Positions 52,986-60,787 of a DNA stretch of 64,000 nt are shown here, one piece after another. Numbering within the stretch: the first letter of the stretch is position 1; each line of letters starts with the position of its first letter. Source of the stretch: Caryophanales bacterium. GTDB lineage: Bacteria; Bacillota; Bacilli; Bacillales; Amphibacillaceae. Below the pieces are notes generated by a model that did not search any database, was not told where the DNA came from, and saw only the letters and a program-made list of their open reading frames with translations. A program made the position numbers and the translations under genes. Where the stretch lies: NCBI GenBank assembly GCA_026168805.1, contig JAPFDS010000070.1, positions 1 to 64,000 of the forward strand, in the 5' to 3' direction.

Positions 52986-54527
52986 CTATTTCTTCTGAAC
53001 AATCCCCTGCTCAATTGCCAAGGTTTTCGCAACTTTCGGAGCGTACCATAAGACTACAAGTAGAAGAATGGATACTGGAACTGCAGCTATTACGACAAAG
53101 GATTGTAAAGCGTCAATCCCACCGCCACCAATTTTAATTAAGATTGCGGCAATGACTGCCATGATAACCGCCCAAAAGAACCGCATGACTTTTGGAGGGT
53201 TTCCCTCTCCTGTCACAGCCATGGAGATCGAATAGGACATCGAGTCAACCGTTGTCACTACAAATAGGGTAGTTAAGAGTAAGAACACAGAAGGCATGAT
53301 GAGCCCTAACGGCATTTGTTCCGCTATGGCAATGATTGCACTAGGCAGTCCACCTTCATTCAATGGTTCACTAATGGAACCGACATTATTTAATTCATAA
53401 AAAATTCCTGTTCCGCCAAGTGCGGTAAACCAAATATTTGTGACAATAGGTGCTATAATCGCAACTACTAAAAATATTTCACGAATTTTTCGCCCATTGG
53501 ATATCCTTGCAACGAATATTGATACCATAGGACCAAATCCTATAAACCATCCAAAGAAGAAGAGCATCCAACTTCCAAGCCATGCGTTATCTCCGCGGAA
53601 TGTACTAATGTTGATAAAATCAGTGATATACGTGCCATAGGAAGATATGAACGTATTAATGATGAACATCCCCGGCCCAAATATGAGCAGGAAAAATCCA
53701 ATCACAAACACTGCATTCACGTTGATTTTACTTAAGATTTGAATCCCTTTTTCGATGCCTGTGAGGGCAGATACGAGCACAACCGCTAACAAAATAAGAA
53801 TGATCGTAAGTTGTGTCGGGAATGTATCAGGTATGCCAAATAATGCATTTACTCCATAACTGACTTGCAATCCAAGGAAACCAATCGGACCGATTGTACC
53901 AGCTGCAGCCCCTATAATACAGAATATATCCGCAGCTGCACCCCACTTACTCGTTAAAATCTTTTCCTTTAAAATAGGATACAAAAGCGTTCTTGGCTTT
54001 AGTGGCATCCCTTTATGTTTATGTGCATAAATCAAAATAATGGCAGCAACTGCACCGTACACTGACCACGCGATGAACCCCCATGACATAAAACTTTGTG
54101 CTAAAGCAGGACTAATCGCTTCAGTTGTTCCACCTTCTATTCCTTCGTGCATAGGAGGCACGTCCAAGAAATAGTACATAGGCTCTGCTGCCGCCCAAAA
54201 TACACCGCCCGCACCGAGGCCCGTTGTTAAAATGACAGCTATCCACTTAAAGTAGGACATCTCAGGTTTAGTCGTATCACCAAGACGGACTTTCCCATAC
54301 TTCGATACTGCCAATACAGCCCCTACCAAAAACGTAGCGATCATTAAAAATTGCCAATACGCCCCGAAGTAGCGAATGGATAAATCAAACCCCGTACTCA
54401 CAAAATTACTAACCTTTTCTAAATTTATTATTGAAAATAGCACGAATATCAATAACAGGCCACCACTCCATATAAATACTGGCCAATTAATCTTTTGACG
54501 AATATTTTTCCAAAAGTCTTTCGTCAT
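52986..54527 (-). CDS. BCCT family transporter
   Basis: A sodium- or proton-coupled uptake system of 513 residues with 12 membrane segments. The glycine-rich GLGAGGVFWAAAEPMYYF motif (about 103-120) and the segment LGSWMLFFFGWFIGFGPMV (about 317-335) correspond to helices that line the substrate path. In classic betaine carriers the latter reads W-x-x-F-Y-W-x-W-W; here several tryptophans are Phe, so the substrate (betaine, choline, carnitine or another) is uncertain. Lys/Arg-poor C-terminus, shorter than osmosensing BetP tails. GAGGAGAATA precedes the ATG. It fits osmoadaptation of a halotolerant host. Confidence 0.92.
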   Translation of the reverse strand: MTKDFWKNIRQKINWPVFIWSGGLLLIFVLFSIINLEKVSNFVSTGFDLSIRYFGAYWQFLMIATFLVGAVLAVSKYGKVRLGDTTKPEMSYFKWIAVILTTGLGAGGVFWAAAEPMYYFLDVPPMHEGIEGGTTEAISPALAQSFMSWGFIAWSVYGAVAAIILIYAHKHKGMPLKPRTLLYPILKEKILTSKWGAAADIFCIIGAAAGTIGPIGFLGLQVSYGVNALFGIPDTFPTQLTIILILLAVVLVSALTGIEKGIQILSKINVNAVFVIGFFLLIFGPGMFIINTFISSYGTYITDFINISTFRGDNAWLGSWMLFFFGWFIGFGPMVSIFVARISNGRKIREIFLVVAIIAPIVTNIWFTALGGTGIFYELNNVGSISEPLNEGGLPSAIIAIAEQMPLGLIMPSVFLLLTTLFVVTTVDSMSYSISMAVTGEGNPPKVMRFFWAVIMAVIAAILIKIGGGGIDALQSFVVIAAVPVSILLLVVLWYAPKVAKTLAIEQGIVQKK

Positions 54528-54677
54528 TATTCTCCTCCAATTTTAGTATACAGACGTATAATCCTTTTCTGAATCTACTATATTTACTACTCTCTTTGCT
54601 CATTTTTGTTCAACACTTACCCTTGCTAGACGACTTATGAAGGAAGAAGGAATTCACTCGGCTACTAAAAATAAAAA

Positions 54678-54742
54678 AACCATTATAAAATTTCGTTTTT
54701 CATTGGTAGTACTACCCAATAAGACGAATTTTTATAATGGTT
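54678..54742 (-). terminator. Long hairpin in 54528-55019 gap
   Basis: AACCATTATAAAATTTCG (54678-54695) pairs with CGAATTTTTATAATGGTT (54725-54742) with one mismatch, enclosing a second ATTGG/CCAAT palindrome. On the minus strand it is followed by a T-rich tract, so it may end the transcript of the flavin reductase gene 280 nt upstream. Confidence 0.6.
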
Positions 54743-54804
54743 ACATGTTAAAAGTAGCAATATCATACAAAACCCCACAAATAAACATCTGAGTGACTTG
54801 CATC

Positions 54805-54870
54805 ATTACAAAAATTGGCTATGTCAATACAATATATATTTGTGAAAGGTCTTAAGGAACTATTGATCAT
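54805..54870. mobile_element. Decayed MITE-like fragment
   Basis: About 60 bp resembling the left half of the elements at 20937 and 60641; the core GGCTATGTCAATACA matches copy 1 in 14 of 15 positions (CAGCTATGTCAATACA there). The terminal inverted repeats are lost. Confidence 0.45.
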
Positions 54871-54877
54871 GTAGACC

Positions 54878-54910
54878 TTCACCCCTAAGGGTTCGCCCTT
54901 CATGGGTGAA
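54878..54910. other. Hairpin in gap before flavin reductase gene
   Basis: TTCACCC and GGGTGAA, with inner AAGGG/CCCTT, form a compact stem around TTCG. No T-tract is present. Together with the long hairpin and MITE fragment this is all I see in 54528-55019. Confidence 0.45.
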
Positions 54911-55019
54911 CAAAAGAGCACTGTAATGAAACCAGTACTTGAACAATGTTTATTATTGTATCAAATTTACCGTCACATTTCATCCCTTTTAGGAAATATA
55001 TAAAATTCACAGCCGATTT

Positions 55020-55724
55020 TTACTTTGACAGAAAATTGGAAACTTCTTGTTCGCGCTTATCCAACATAATTTGAGTAGGTTCAATGCCCTGCTTTAATAA
55101 AACTGCAATATTCTCTTCAAGAAATCTATCGCTTCCCACTATATAAAAGAGTCCATCTTTATCAAGCGCATGATTTTTCACTTTTTCATAGTACTCTTTA
55201 CGGTTATCTACAAACTGTGATGTAAAGTGCTTTTCTGATGCAGATTCAAAGACATCGCTAAACAAGAAGTTTTTTGACGACTCAATATTTAAGGAATACA
55301 TATGATTAATTCCTTCTGCACGCTCTAAATAATCAAGAATTAGTGGTCTAAAAGTGGCGAGGCCAACACCTGAAGATAATAAGTAAATGTTTTTGTTTTC
55401 TCTTTTTAATGGCACGTTACAAAAGGTCCTAAATATCGCAACCTGATCTCCAACTTCAAGATTTCTTAATATCGATTTATATTCTGAGCACTGCTCTTTA
55501 ATCCGCGTTGTGATACCAATGGTATTTTCTTGTGGCAAAGTCGAAATGGACATATGGCGAACCAAATTACGGCTAGGGTTATCCTCATCATTAAAACCTT
55601 CCAAGCCAAGATGAGTGAATGACCCCTCTTCCCAATCAAAGTCTTTCGGACATTCTAGGAAATATGTTCTAATCTCAGGTGCTTCTTGTATAATCTTATT
55701 GATTTTAGCCCAGTGTATTTGCAT
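55020..55724 (-). CDS. FAD/NAD(P)H-binding oxidoreductase, Fur-box controlled
   Basis: A 234-residue protein of the ferredoxin-NADP reductase superfamily without a fused electron-transfer domain. The FAD-binding motif is RHMSIST (about 56-62); the pyridine-nucleotide site is SSGVGLATFRPLILDYL (about 117-133); YIVGSDRF and IMLDKRE follow in the C-terminal half. It should pass electrons from NAD(P)H to an acceptor such as a flavodoxin, cytochrome or ferric chelate. GAGGAGAATAAAAC precedes the ATG. A Fur-type box lies about 52 nt upstream, so iron starvation is the likely inducer and ferric reduction a reasonable role. It lies next to the copper genes but separate from them. Confidence 0.83.
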   Translation of the reverse strand: MQIHWAKINKIIQEAPEIRTYFLECPKDFDWEEGSFTHLGLEGFNDEDNPSRNLVRHMSISTLPQENTIGITTRIKEQCSEYKSILRNLEVGDQVAIFRTFCNVPLKRENKNIYLLSSGVGLATFRPLILDYLERAEGINHMYSLNIESSKNFLFSDVFESASEKHFTSQFVDNRKEYYEKVKNHALDKDGLFYIVGSDRFLEENIAVLLKQGIEPTQIMLDKREQEVSNFLSK

Positions 55725-55775
55725 GTTTTATTCTCCTCATTCATTTATTTTAGTTCATATCTACCATACATTAAT

Positions 55776-55790
55776 TGACAATGATTATCA
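55776..55790 (-). promoter_or_regulatory. Fur-type box over flavin reductase promoter
   Basis: TGACAATGATTATCA matches the Bacillus Fur/PerR core TGATAATnATTATCA in all but one position. On the minus strand it overlaps TTGATA-N17-TATGGT, a plausible promoter of the 55020-55724 gene. Confidence 0.75.
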
Positions 55791-55888
55791 ATTAACGTAC
55801 TCCTCTGCTTGCCACACCACATTTTTATGAGAACTTATAAGTGAATTCTCATTTACGCGTGGCGTCTACCCGTGTCATTATTTCATAC

Positions 55889-55921
55889 AAAAAGCCTCTC
55901 CCACAAAAGTGAGAGGGGCTT
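55889..55921 (-). terminator. Terminator of csoR
   Basis: On the minus strand AAGCCCCTCTC and GAGAGGCTT form a stem followed by five T residues. Confidence 0.8.
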
Positions 55922-55950
55922 AATCTACGTATAAAACGGTGTATTGTGTT

Positions 55951-56253
55951 TTATTTAGAAATATGTTTCATTACATCTAATAATTCCTCGATTGCTAATT
56001 CCCCTTCACCATCTTTAACTGCGTGGCCAATACAATGTTTCATATGCCTTTCAGTAACAGAAAAGCCAACTTTTTTCAATGCTGCATTAATAGCACTAAT
56101 TTGGACTAAAATATCAACACAATAGCGATCTTCTTCAACCATCCGCTGTATACCACGTACTTGACCTTCAATTCGTTTTAAACGATTCACAACTGATTGC
56201 TTTTCTTCATCGGTTCTAGGCACAATCGGTTCATCATGCAGGAACTTCTCCAC
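55951..56253 (-). CDS. csoR: Copper-sensing repressor CsoR
   Basis: A four-helix copper(I)-sensing repressor of 100 residues. With the start at the GTG at 56253 (AAGGAG upstream) the copper ligands fall at Cys45 (RYCVDIL), His70 and Cys74 (HMKHCIGHA), identical to the B. subtilis CsoR numbering, which strongly supports this start. IEGQVRGIQRM is the family DNA-binding helix. In copper excess it should release the operators near copZ and copA. It has no visible operator of its own in the 76-nt gap to copA, and its own terminator follows. Confidence 0.95.
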   Translation of the reverse strand: MEKFLHDEPIVPRTDEEKQSVVNRLKRIEGQVRGIQRMVEEDRYCVDILVQISAINAALKKVGFSVTERHMKHCIGHAVKDGEGELAIEELLDVMKHISK

Positions 56254-56329
56254 TTGATTCACTCCTTCCTACCTAAGAGACACTCACTCATATATATGAT
56301 ACTTTCCGATAAAAATCATCAAAACTCAT

Positions 56330-58750
56330 TTATTTCTTTAAATCAACACGCTGTAAACGAAGAGCATTTAAAACAACTGATACCGAACTAAATGCCATTG
56401 CTGCACCGGCCACCCAAGGAGCAAGCAGTCCGATTGCAGCTACTGGAATACCGATTGTGTTGTAAATAAATGCGAAAAATAAGTTTTCTTTAATATTCCG
56501 CATTGTCTTCTTACTCATGATTACGGCATCGGCCACACTATTTAAGTCCCCTCGCATCAGTGTGATGTCAGCCGCTTCAATTGCAATATCTGTTCCAGTT
56601 CCAACAGCCATTCCTACATCTGCCATCGCAAGTGCTGGAGCATCATTAATTCCGTCTCCAACCATAGCAACCTTCTTCCCTTGCGCTTGTAGTTTTTTGA
56701 TTTGTTCACTTTTTTGATCTGGAAGTACTTCAGCAACGACTTGGTCAATATCAACTTGTTTAGCAATCGCATCTGCTGTCCGTTCATTGTCTCCTGTGAG
56801 CATAATGACTTCTAACCCTAACTTATGCATGCGAGCAATGGCTTCTTTAGATGTTTCTTTAACCGTATCGGCTACTGCAACCACACCTGCAAGTTCGCCT
56901 GCAATGGATATTAACATTGCTGTTTTTCCGTCTTGTTCTAATTTTTCCATTCCTTTTTCTGTTTCATTTGGTATAGAGACATTTTGTTCATTCATTAATC
57001 TTCTAGTCCCAACGAAAATTTCTTTTTCATGAATCTCAGCACGAATTCCAAAACCAGGTAATGCTTCAAAATTGTCTGGATCAAGTAAAGTAATGCCTTT
57101 GTCTTTTGCACCTTCCACAATAGCTTGAGCTAATGGGTGCTCGGATTGGCTTTCTGCTGATCCTACTAATTGTAGTACATCTTTTTCTTTAAATCCATCT
57201 GCTGCAATAATATCCGTTAACATTGGAGCACCTTTTGTTACTGTACCTGTTTTATCTAACACAACTGTATCGATTGATTGTGTGTTTTCTAAGTGCTCTC
57301 CACCTTTAAACAACATACCCATTTCTGCTGCGCGTCCAGAACCAGCCATGATTGATGTTGGCGTCGCGAGTCCAAGTGCACATGGGCAAGCGATGACTAG
57401 AATTGATATCATCGGAATTAAGCTAGCACGAAAATCTCCAGATGTTACGATAAAGTACCAAACTAGGAAAGTAGCTACAGCTATGAACACTACAATTGGA
57501 ACGAATACACCGGAAATTCTATCTGCCAAACGCTGAATATCAGCTTTTGAACCTTGTGCCTCTTCTACCACTTTTACAATTTGCGCTAACGCCGTTTCTT
57601 TACCGACTTTTGTTGCGTTAATTTGTAAAGAACCGTTTTTATTAATCGTCGCACCGATGACTGAGTCTCCAGGAACTTTATCAATTGGAATACTTTCTCC
57701 AGTCAACATGGATTCATCAATTGCTGATTCTCCTACTTTGATTTCACCATCGACAGGGATTTTTTCGCCTGGACGTACGATAACGAGATCGCCTTCGATT
57801 ACTTCCTCAATCAGGATTTCTTGTTCTTGTCCATTCCTAACAACTCGAGCAGTTTTAGCTTGTAAATCTAGTAGCTTTTGAATCGCTTGACTCGTTTTTC
57901 CTTTTGCACGTACTTCAAATAACTTACCTAATAAAATTAATGTAATAATCACAGCGGAAGCTTCAAAGTAAAGCTCAGGTTCACCAACACTTCCCGCATT
58001 CATCCATTCAAACGATAGATATAAACTGTAGAAGTATGCTGCGCTCGTACCAAGAGCTACGAGGACGTCCATATTGGCACTCTTGTTTTTTAATGACGTG
58101 TAAGCACCTTTGTAAAATTGTGCTCCTACTATAAATTGAACAGGAGTAGCAAGTACTAGTTGAAACCAAGGATTCATAAAGATATCAGGCAAATAAATGA
58201 ACGATAAAAACTCAAAGTGAGCTACCATAGTCCATAGTAAAGGCAATGTTAAAATTGCAGATAATATGAACTTTTGTGTTTGCTTACGAATTTCTGCTTC
58301 TTTATGATCTACTTTTTCCTGACCATCTTCTTTAGGTCTTAATTCGTAACCGAGTTTTTTTACTTTAGCAATCATGTCACTCGGTTGTACTTCCTTATCA
58401 TTGTATGTGACTGAAATCGTTTCTAACGCAAAGTTAACATTCGCACGAGACACACCAGTCATTTTACCAATGCCTTTTTCAATTTTTGTTGCACAGGCTG
58501 CACACGTCATTCCAGAAATATCAAATTCAACTTTTTCTTCAATGACACCATAACCTATTTTTTCAATTTCTTTTTTAAATGCATCCACGTTTGTTTCGTC
58601 AGGGTCATATTGTACAGTTAATTGTTCTAAAGCAAAATTGACATTTGCTTGATCAACTCCTGTCATTTTATTGATCCCTTTTTCTACGCGGGAAGCACAA
58701 GCAGTACATGTCATACCGCTAATTTGTAAAGTGCTTTCTTCTGTTGCCAT
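56330..58750 (-). CDS. copA: Copper-exporting P1B-1 ATPase CopA
   Basis: An 806-residue membrane pump that exports Cu(I). Two N-terminal metal-binding domains have GMTCTACAS (C15/C18) and GMTCAACAT (C83/C86). Eight membrane segments follow, with the transport motif CPC at 455-457, the phosphorylated Asp499 in DKTGTVTKG, the SEHPLAQAI His-Pro motif, TGDNERTA and [24 protein letters not shown] precedes the ATG. It lies 93 nt downstream of copZ with a terminator and an ATACCCCC element between, so it may be expressed both by readthrough and independently. Confidence 0.96.
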   Translation of the reverse strand: MATEESTLQISGMTCTACASRVEKGINKMTGVDQANVNFALEQLTVQYDPDETNVDAFKKEIEKIGYGVIEEKVEFDISGMTCAACATKIEKGIGKMTGVSRANVNFALETISVTYNDKEVQPSDMIAKVKKLGYELRPKEDGQEKVDHKEAEIRKQTQKFILSAILTLPLLWTMVAHFEFLSFIYLPDIFMNPWFQLVLATPVQFIVGAQFYKGAYTSLKNKSANMDVLVALGTSAAYFYSLYLSFEWMNAGSVGEPELYFEASAVIITLILLGKLFEVRAKGKTSQAIQKLLDLQAKTARVVRNGQEQEILIEEVIEGDLVIVRPGEKIPVDGEIKVGESAIDESMLTGESIPIDKVPGDSVIGATINKNGSLQINATKVGKETALAQIVKVVEEAQGSKADIQRLADRISGVFVPIVVFIAVATFLVWYFIVTSGDFRASLIPMISILVIACPCALGLATPTSIMAGSGRAAEMGMLFKGGEHLENTQSIDTVVLDKTGTVTKGAPMLTDIIAADGFKEKDVLQLVGSAESQSEHPLAQAIVEGAKDKGITLLDPDNFEALPGFGIRAEIHEKEIFVGTRRLMNEQNVSIPNETEKGMEKLEQDGKTAMLISIAGELAGVVAVADTVKETSKEAIARMHKLGLEVIMLTGDNERTADAIAKQVDIDQVVAEVLPDQKSEQIKKLQAQGKKVAMVGDGINDAPALAMADVGMAVGTGTDIAIEAADITLMRGDLNSVADAVIMSKKTMRNIKENLFFAFIYNTIGIPVAAIGLLAPWVAGAAMAFSSVSVVLNALRLQRVDLKK

Positions 58751-58764
58751 TTGTATTACCTCCT

Positions 58765-58783
58765 ATACGTAGTGGGGGTATGT
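58765..58783 (-). promoter_or_regulatory. Possible CsoR operator before copA
   Basis: On the minus strand ATACCCCC then ACTACGTAT, similar to the sites before the two copZ genes but without a clear promoter around it; it is very close to the ribosome binding site. Confidence 0.45.
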
Positions 58784-58796
58784 TTCCCTTAAAAAG

Positions 58797-58824
58797 AAAG
58801 ATTATACCTTGAAGGTACAATCTT
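58797..58824 (-). terminator. Terminator of copZ transcript
   Basis: AAGATTGTACCTT and AAGGTATAATCTT (minus strand) form a 12-bp stem with one wobble, followed by TTTCTTTTT. Confidence 0.75.
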
Positions 58825-58843
58825 CTATTTCGGTCAATAATCG

Positions 58844-59047
58844 TTAAACGATTTTATATCCCTCTGCCTCGATTTTTTCTTTAATTTGTTCTAAGGTCGC
58901 TGCATCCTCATTAAACTCTACTTGAACTGTTCCATTATCAACATCTAATTCTACGGAAGATATACCATCTAATTGATGAATGCTCTTCTCCACTTTACCT
59001 CCACAGCAACTACATGTCATTCCTTCTACATTTATCTTTTCTTTCAT
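58844..59047 (-). CDS. copZ: Copper chaperone CopZ
   Basis: A 67-residue HMA-domain metallochaperone that should deliver Cu(I) to CopA. The metal loop reads GMTCSCCGGKVEK, with an extra Cys between the usual two (CSCC in place of CxxC). The rest keeps the ferredoxin-like fold pattern, ending AEGYKIV. TAGGAGGTTATTAAAA precedes the ATG. A promoter with an embedded CsoR-type operator lies directly upstream. The gene is followed by a terminator and copA. Confidence 0.93.
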   Translation of the reverse strand: MKEKINVEGMTCSCCGGKVEKSIHQLDGISSVELDVDNGTVQVEFNEDAATLEQIKEKIEAEGYKIV

Positions 59048-59079
59048 TTTTAATAACCTCCTAATGAATGTCTAATTAA

Positions 59080-59109
59080 ATCTTACTATACCCCTGTACG
59101 GTATGTCAA
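59080..59109 (-). promoter_or_regulatory. copZ promoter with embedded CsoR operator
   Basis: On the minus strand TTGACA, an 18-nt spacer containing ATACC-GTACAGG-GGTAT, then TAAGAT. The dyad fills the spacer, so a bound repressor would block RNA polymerase. Confidence 0.75.
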
Positions 59110-59162
59110 GTATTAAACCTAAATAGTTATTTACACTATTGATAGCCTCTAGTTCTTTTTAG

Positions 59163-59441
59163 TTAATCTATGTTTAATATATGTTTGATTTCATCTATAT
59201 TGTTTTCAAAACCAATCAATACTTTTGGTTTGCTGAACATGCCTCGTAAAGACTTATCCTTAAAAACAAAGGCTGGAACCATTCTAGCCCCTGTTAACTT
59301 ACGCAAGTTCTTTTCCTTTTCTGGTTGCTCTGATAAATCGTGACTAACATAGGAAATATGATGTTTCGCTAAAAATGATTTTCCTGCTTGGCAATCCGAG
59401 CATGTCGGTCGAGTATATAGCTCTAATTGTACATTTTTCAT
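59163..59441 (-). CDS. Glutaredoxin-like thiol protein
   Basis: A 92-residue thioredoxin-fold protein with the redox motif CSDC near the N-terminus (YTRPTCSDCQAGKSFL) and the cis-proline region ARMVPAFVF, close to glutaredoxin/NrdH-like proteins. The start at 59441 follows AAAGGAATGAGAG. It sits between copZ and the His-rich protein in the copper cluster, so it may keep copper-binding thiols reduced or move copper; both are inference. It probably shares the transcript of its neighbours upstream only by readthrough of the hairpin at 59468. Confidence 0.85.
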   Translation of the reverse strand: MKNVQLELYTRPTCSDCQAGKSFLAKHHISYVSHDLSEQPEKEKNLRKLTGARMVPAFVFKDKSLRGMFSKPKVLIGFENNIDEIKHILNID

Positions 59442-59467
59442 CTCTCTCATTCCTTTCAATTAGAAAA

Positions 59468-59502
59468 GAGAAGCCATGCAATCACGTATGCATGGCTTCC
59501 TC
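59468..59502 (-). terminator. Hairpin after His-rich protein gene
   Basis: GAAGCCATGC and GCATGGCTTC form a perfect 10-bp stem, followed on the minus strand by TCTTTTCT. Confidence 0.75.
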
Positions 59503-59518
59503 TATCTTCTTCCATTTT

Positions 59519-60193
59519 TTATTTAACGTCAAATACAAATGGATATGCAATTACTTCGCCGTCTACTTTAAACTCCGCCCACATTTTGTACATTCCTCGT
59601 TCATCAAATTGTGTGCTGAAGACTGTCTCATGGTCAGATTCTGGGTGTACATGAATAAACTTTTCACCTTTCTCATCTGTAATAACCACATGACCTAAGG
59701 CACCTAGATAAGGTTCAGGCTTAGCGTCCTTTACATCAAAGGTAAATGTAATTTCCTTATTCGCTTCGATTGGATTGGCAGTTAATTCAACTGTTTGCCC
59801 ATTGATTGTCTTTGTAAAGTTTGTGTCAGCAATCAGATTGTTCTCCTGTGCATCTGTATGCGACCCGCCAACACTTATTTGAATAGGTTCTACTAAATAA
59901 TCTAGACCTTCAGGAGAAATATCAATGAATACTTTATAGGTACCATTCGGAAGATGTATCTTTTGTATGAACACTCCGTCACCCTTAGCCTCTGGATGAA
60001 GGTGATGATAATCACTTAAGTCTGCACTCATTACAATAAGATGCATAATCTTTTCATGAGAAACTTTTAATTCAGGAGCGTTTCCGTTTTTATCCTTTAA
60101 CGCAATAACAAGTTCTCCATTACTATAAGATACTTCTGGCTTCACTTCACTTACACCTTGGTTGCTATGATGATGATGATGTTGATGATCCAT
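59519..60193 (-). CDS. His-rich protein of copper cluster
   Basis: A 224-residue protein beginning MDHQHHHHHSNQ, followed by two beta-sandwich-like halves. Each half carries a His motif (MSADLSDYHHLHPEAKGDG and FIHVHPESDHETVFSTQFD), reminiscent of YtkA/CopC-type folds that bind copper with His and Met. There is no signal peptide, so it appears cytosolic, which is unusual for such folds. The start at 60193 follows GGGAGGAAATAA. It is downstream of copZ2 under the same operator. A copper-storage or buffering role is inferred from context. Confidence 0.7.
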   Translation of the reverse strand: MDHQHHHHHSNQGVSEVKPEVSYSNGELVIALKDKNGNAPELKVSHEKIMHLIVMSADLSDYHHLHPEAKGDGVFIQKIHLPNGTYKVFIDISPEGLDYLVEPIQISVGGSHTDAQENNLIADTNFTKTINGQTVELTANPIEANKEITFTFDVKDAKPEPYLGALGHVVITDEKGEKFIHVHPESDHETVFSTQFDERGMYKMWAEFKVDGEVIAYPFVFDVK

Positions 60194-60308
60194 ATTTATT
60201 TCCTCCCATTCTATCGTTGTATTGACAGGGTACCCTATGCTCATTACAACAATCATAATGACAAAAACACATATCTATCTGCTGCTTCTCTTCCTCAAAC
60301 ACTTCACT

Positions 60309-60518
60309 TTATGCAGCTACATCGTATCCTTGTTCTTCAATTTCATTTTTAATCTCTTCTAAGCTAATGATACTTTCATCAAATTCGAGATCGACCTTAC
60401 TAGTATCTAAATGAACCTTCACAGATGTAACTCCGCTTAAGTTCCCTACATTATCCTCAATAGATTTTACACAATGTCCACAAGACATTCCTTGTACTTC
60501 TAATGTAATTTGTTTCAT
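60309..60518 (-). CDS. CopZ-like copper chaperone, second copy
   Basis: A 69-residue HMA-domain protein with the standard loop GMSCGHC and the C-terminal EEQGYDVAA. Compared with the other CopZ it has the usual CxxC. The start at 60518 is chosen because AAGGAGGTTATGAAC gives correct spacing; the ATG six bases earlier is too close. It is controlled by a promoter of the same design as copZ. With the His-rich gene it probably forms a two-gene unit. Confidence 0.92.
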   Translation of the reverse strand: MKQITLEVQGMSCGHCVKSIEDNVGNLSGVTSVKVHLDTSKVDLEFDESIISLEEIKNEIEEQGYDVAA

Positions 60519-60551
60519 GTTCATAACCTCCTTGATTTTTGATTCACTTTT

Positions 60552-60581
60552 ACCTTACTATACCCCCGTAATGTATTTCAA
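60552..60581 (-). promoter_or_regulatory. Second copZ promoter with embedded CsoR-like site
   Basis: On the minus strand TTGAAA, an 18-nt spacer with TACATTACGGGGGTATA, then TAAGGT. The layout equals that at 59080-59109, with a weaker left half of the dyad. Confidence 0.65.
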
Positions 60582-60640
60582 GTATAAAAGCTTACAAATT
60601 TATACGTAGTTTTACACACCTTTAAATATTTATTCATACG

Positions 60641-60756
60641 AATGAATTTCATAATTACCAAAACCAGCTAAGTCAATACAGCATGTATTTACGAAAGATT
60701 CAACGAAACTACATGCTGTATTGACTTGGCGTAAAATAAGTATTATGAAATTCATT
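60641..60756. mobile_element. MITE-like palindromic element, copy 2
   Basis: A 116-bp element with perfect 15-bp terminal inverted repeats (AATGAATTTCATAAT and its complement) and an inner perfect 16-bp inverted repeat (60671-60686 and 60711-60726, AGTCAATACAGCATGT). The whole element can fold into one long hairpin. No ORF. It lies between the P1B-4 ATPase gene and the copZ2 promoter. Confidence 0.8.
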
Positions 60757-60787
60757 AATACATTTCGGGAAACTATTCTTTATTCGG

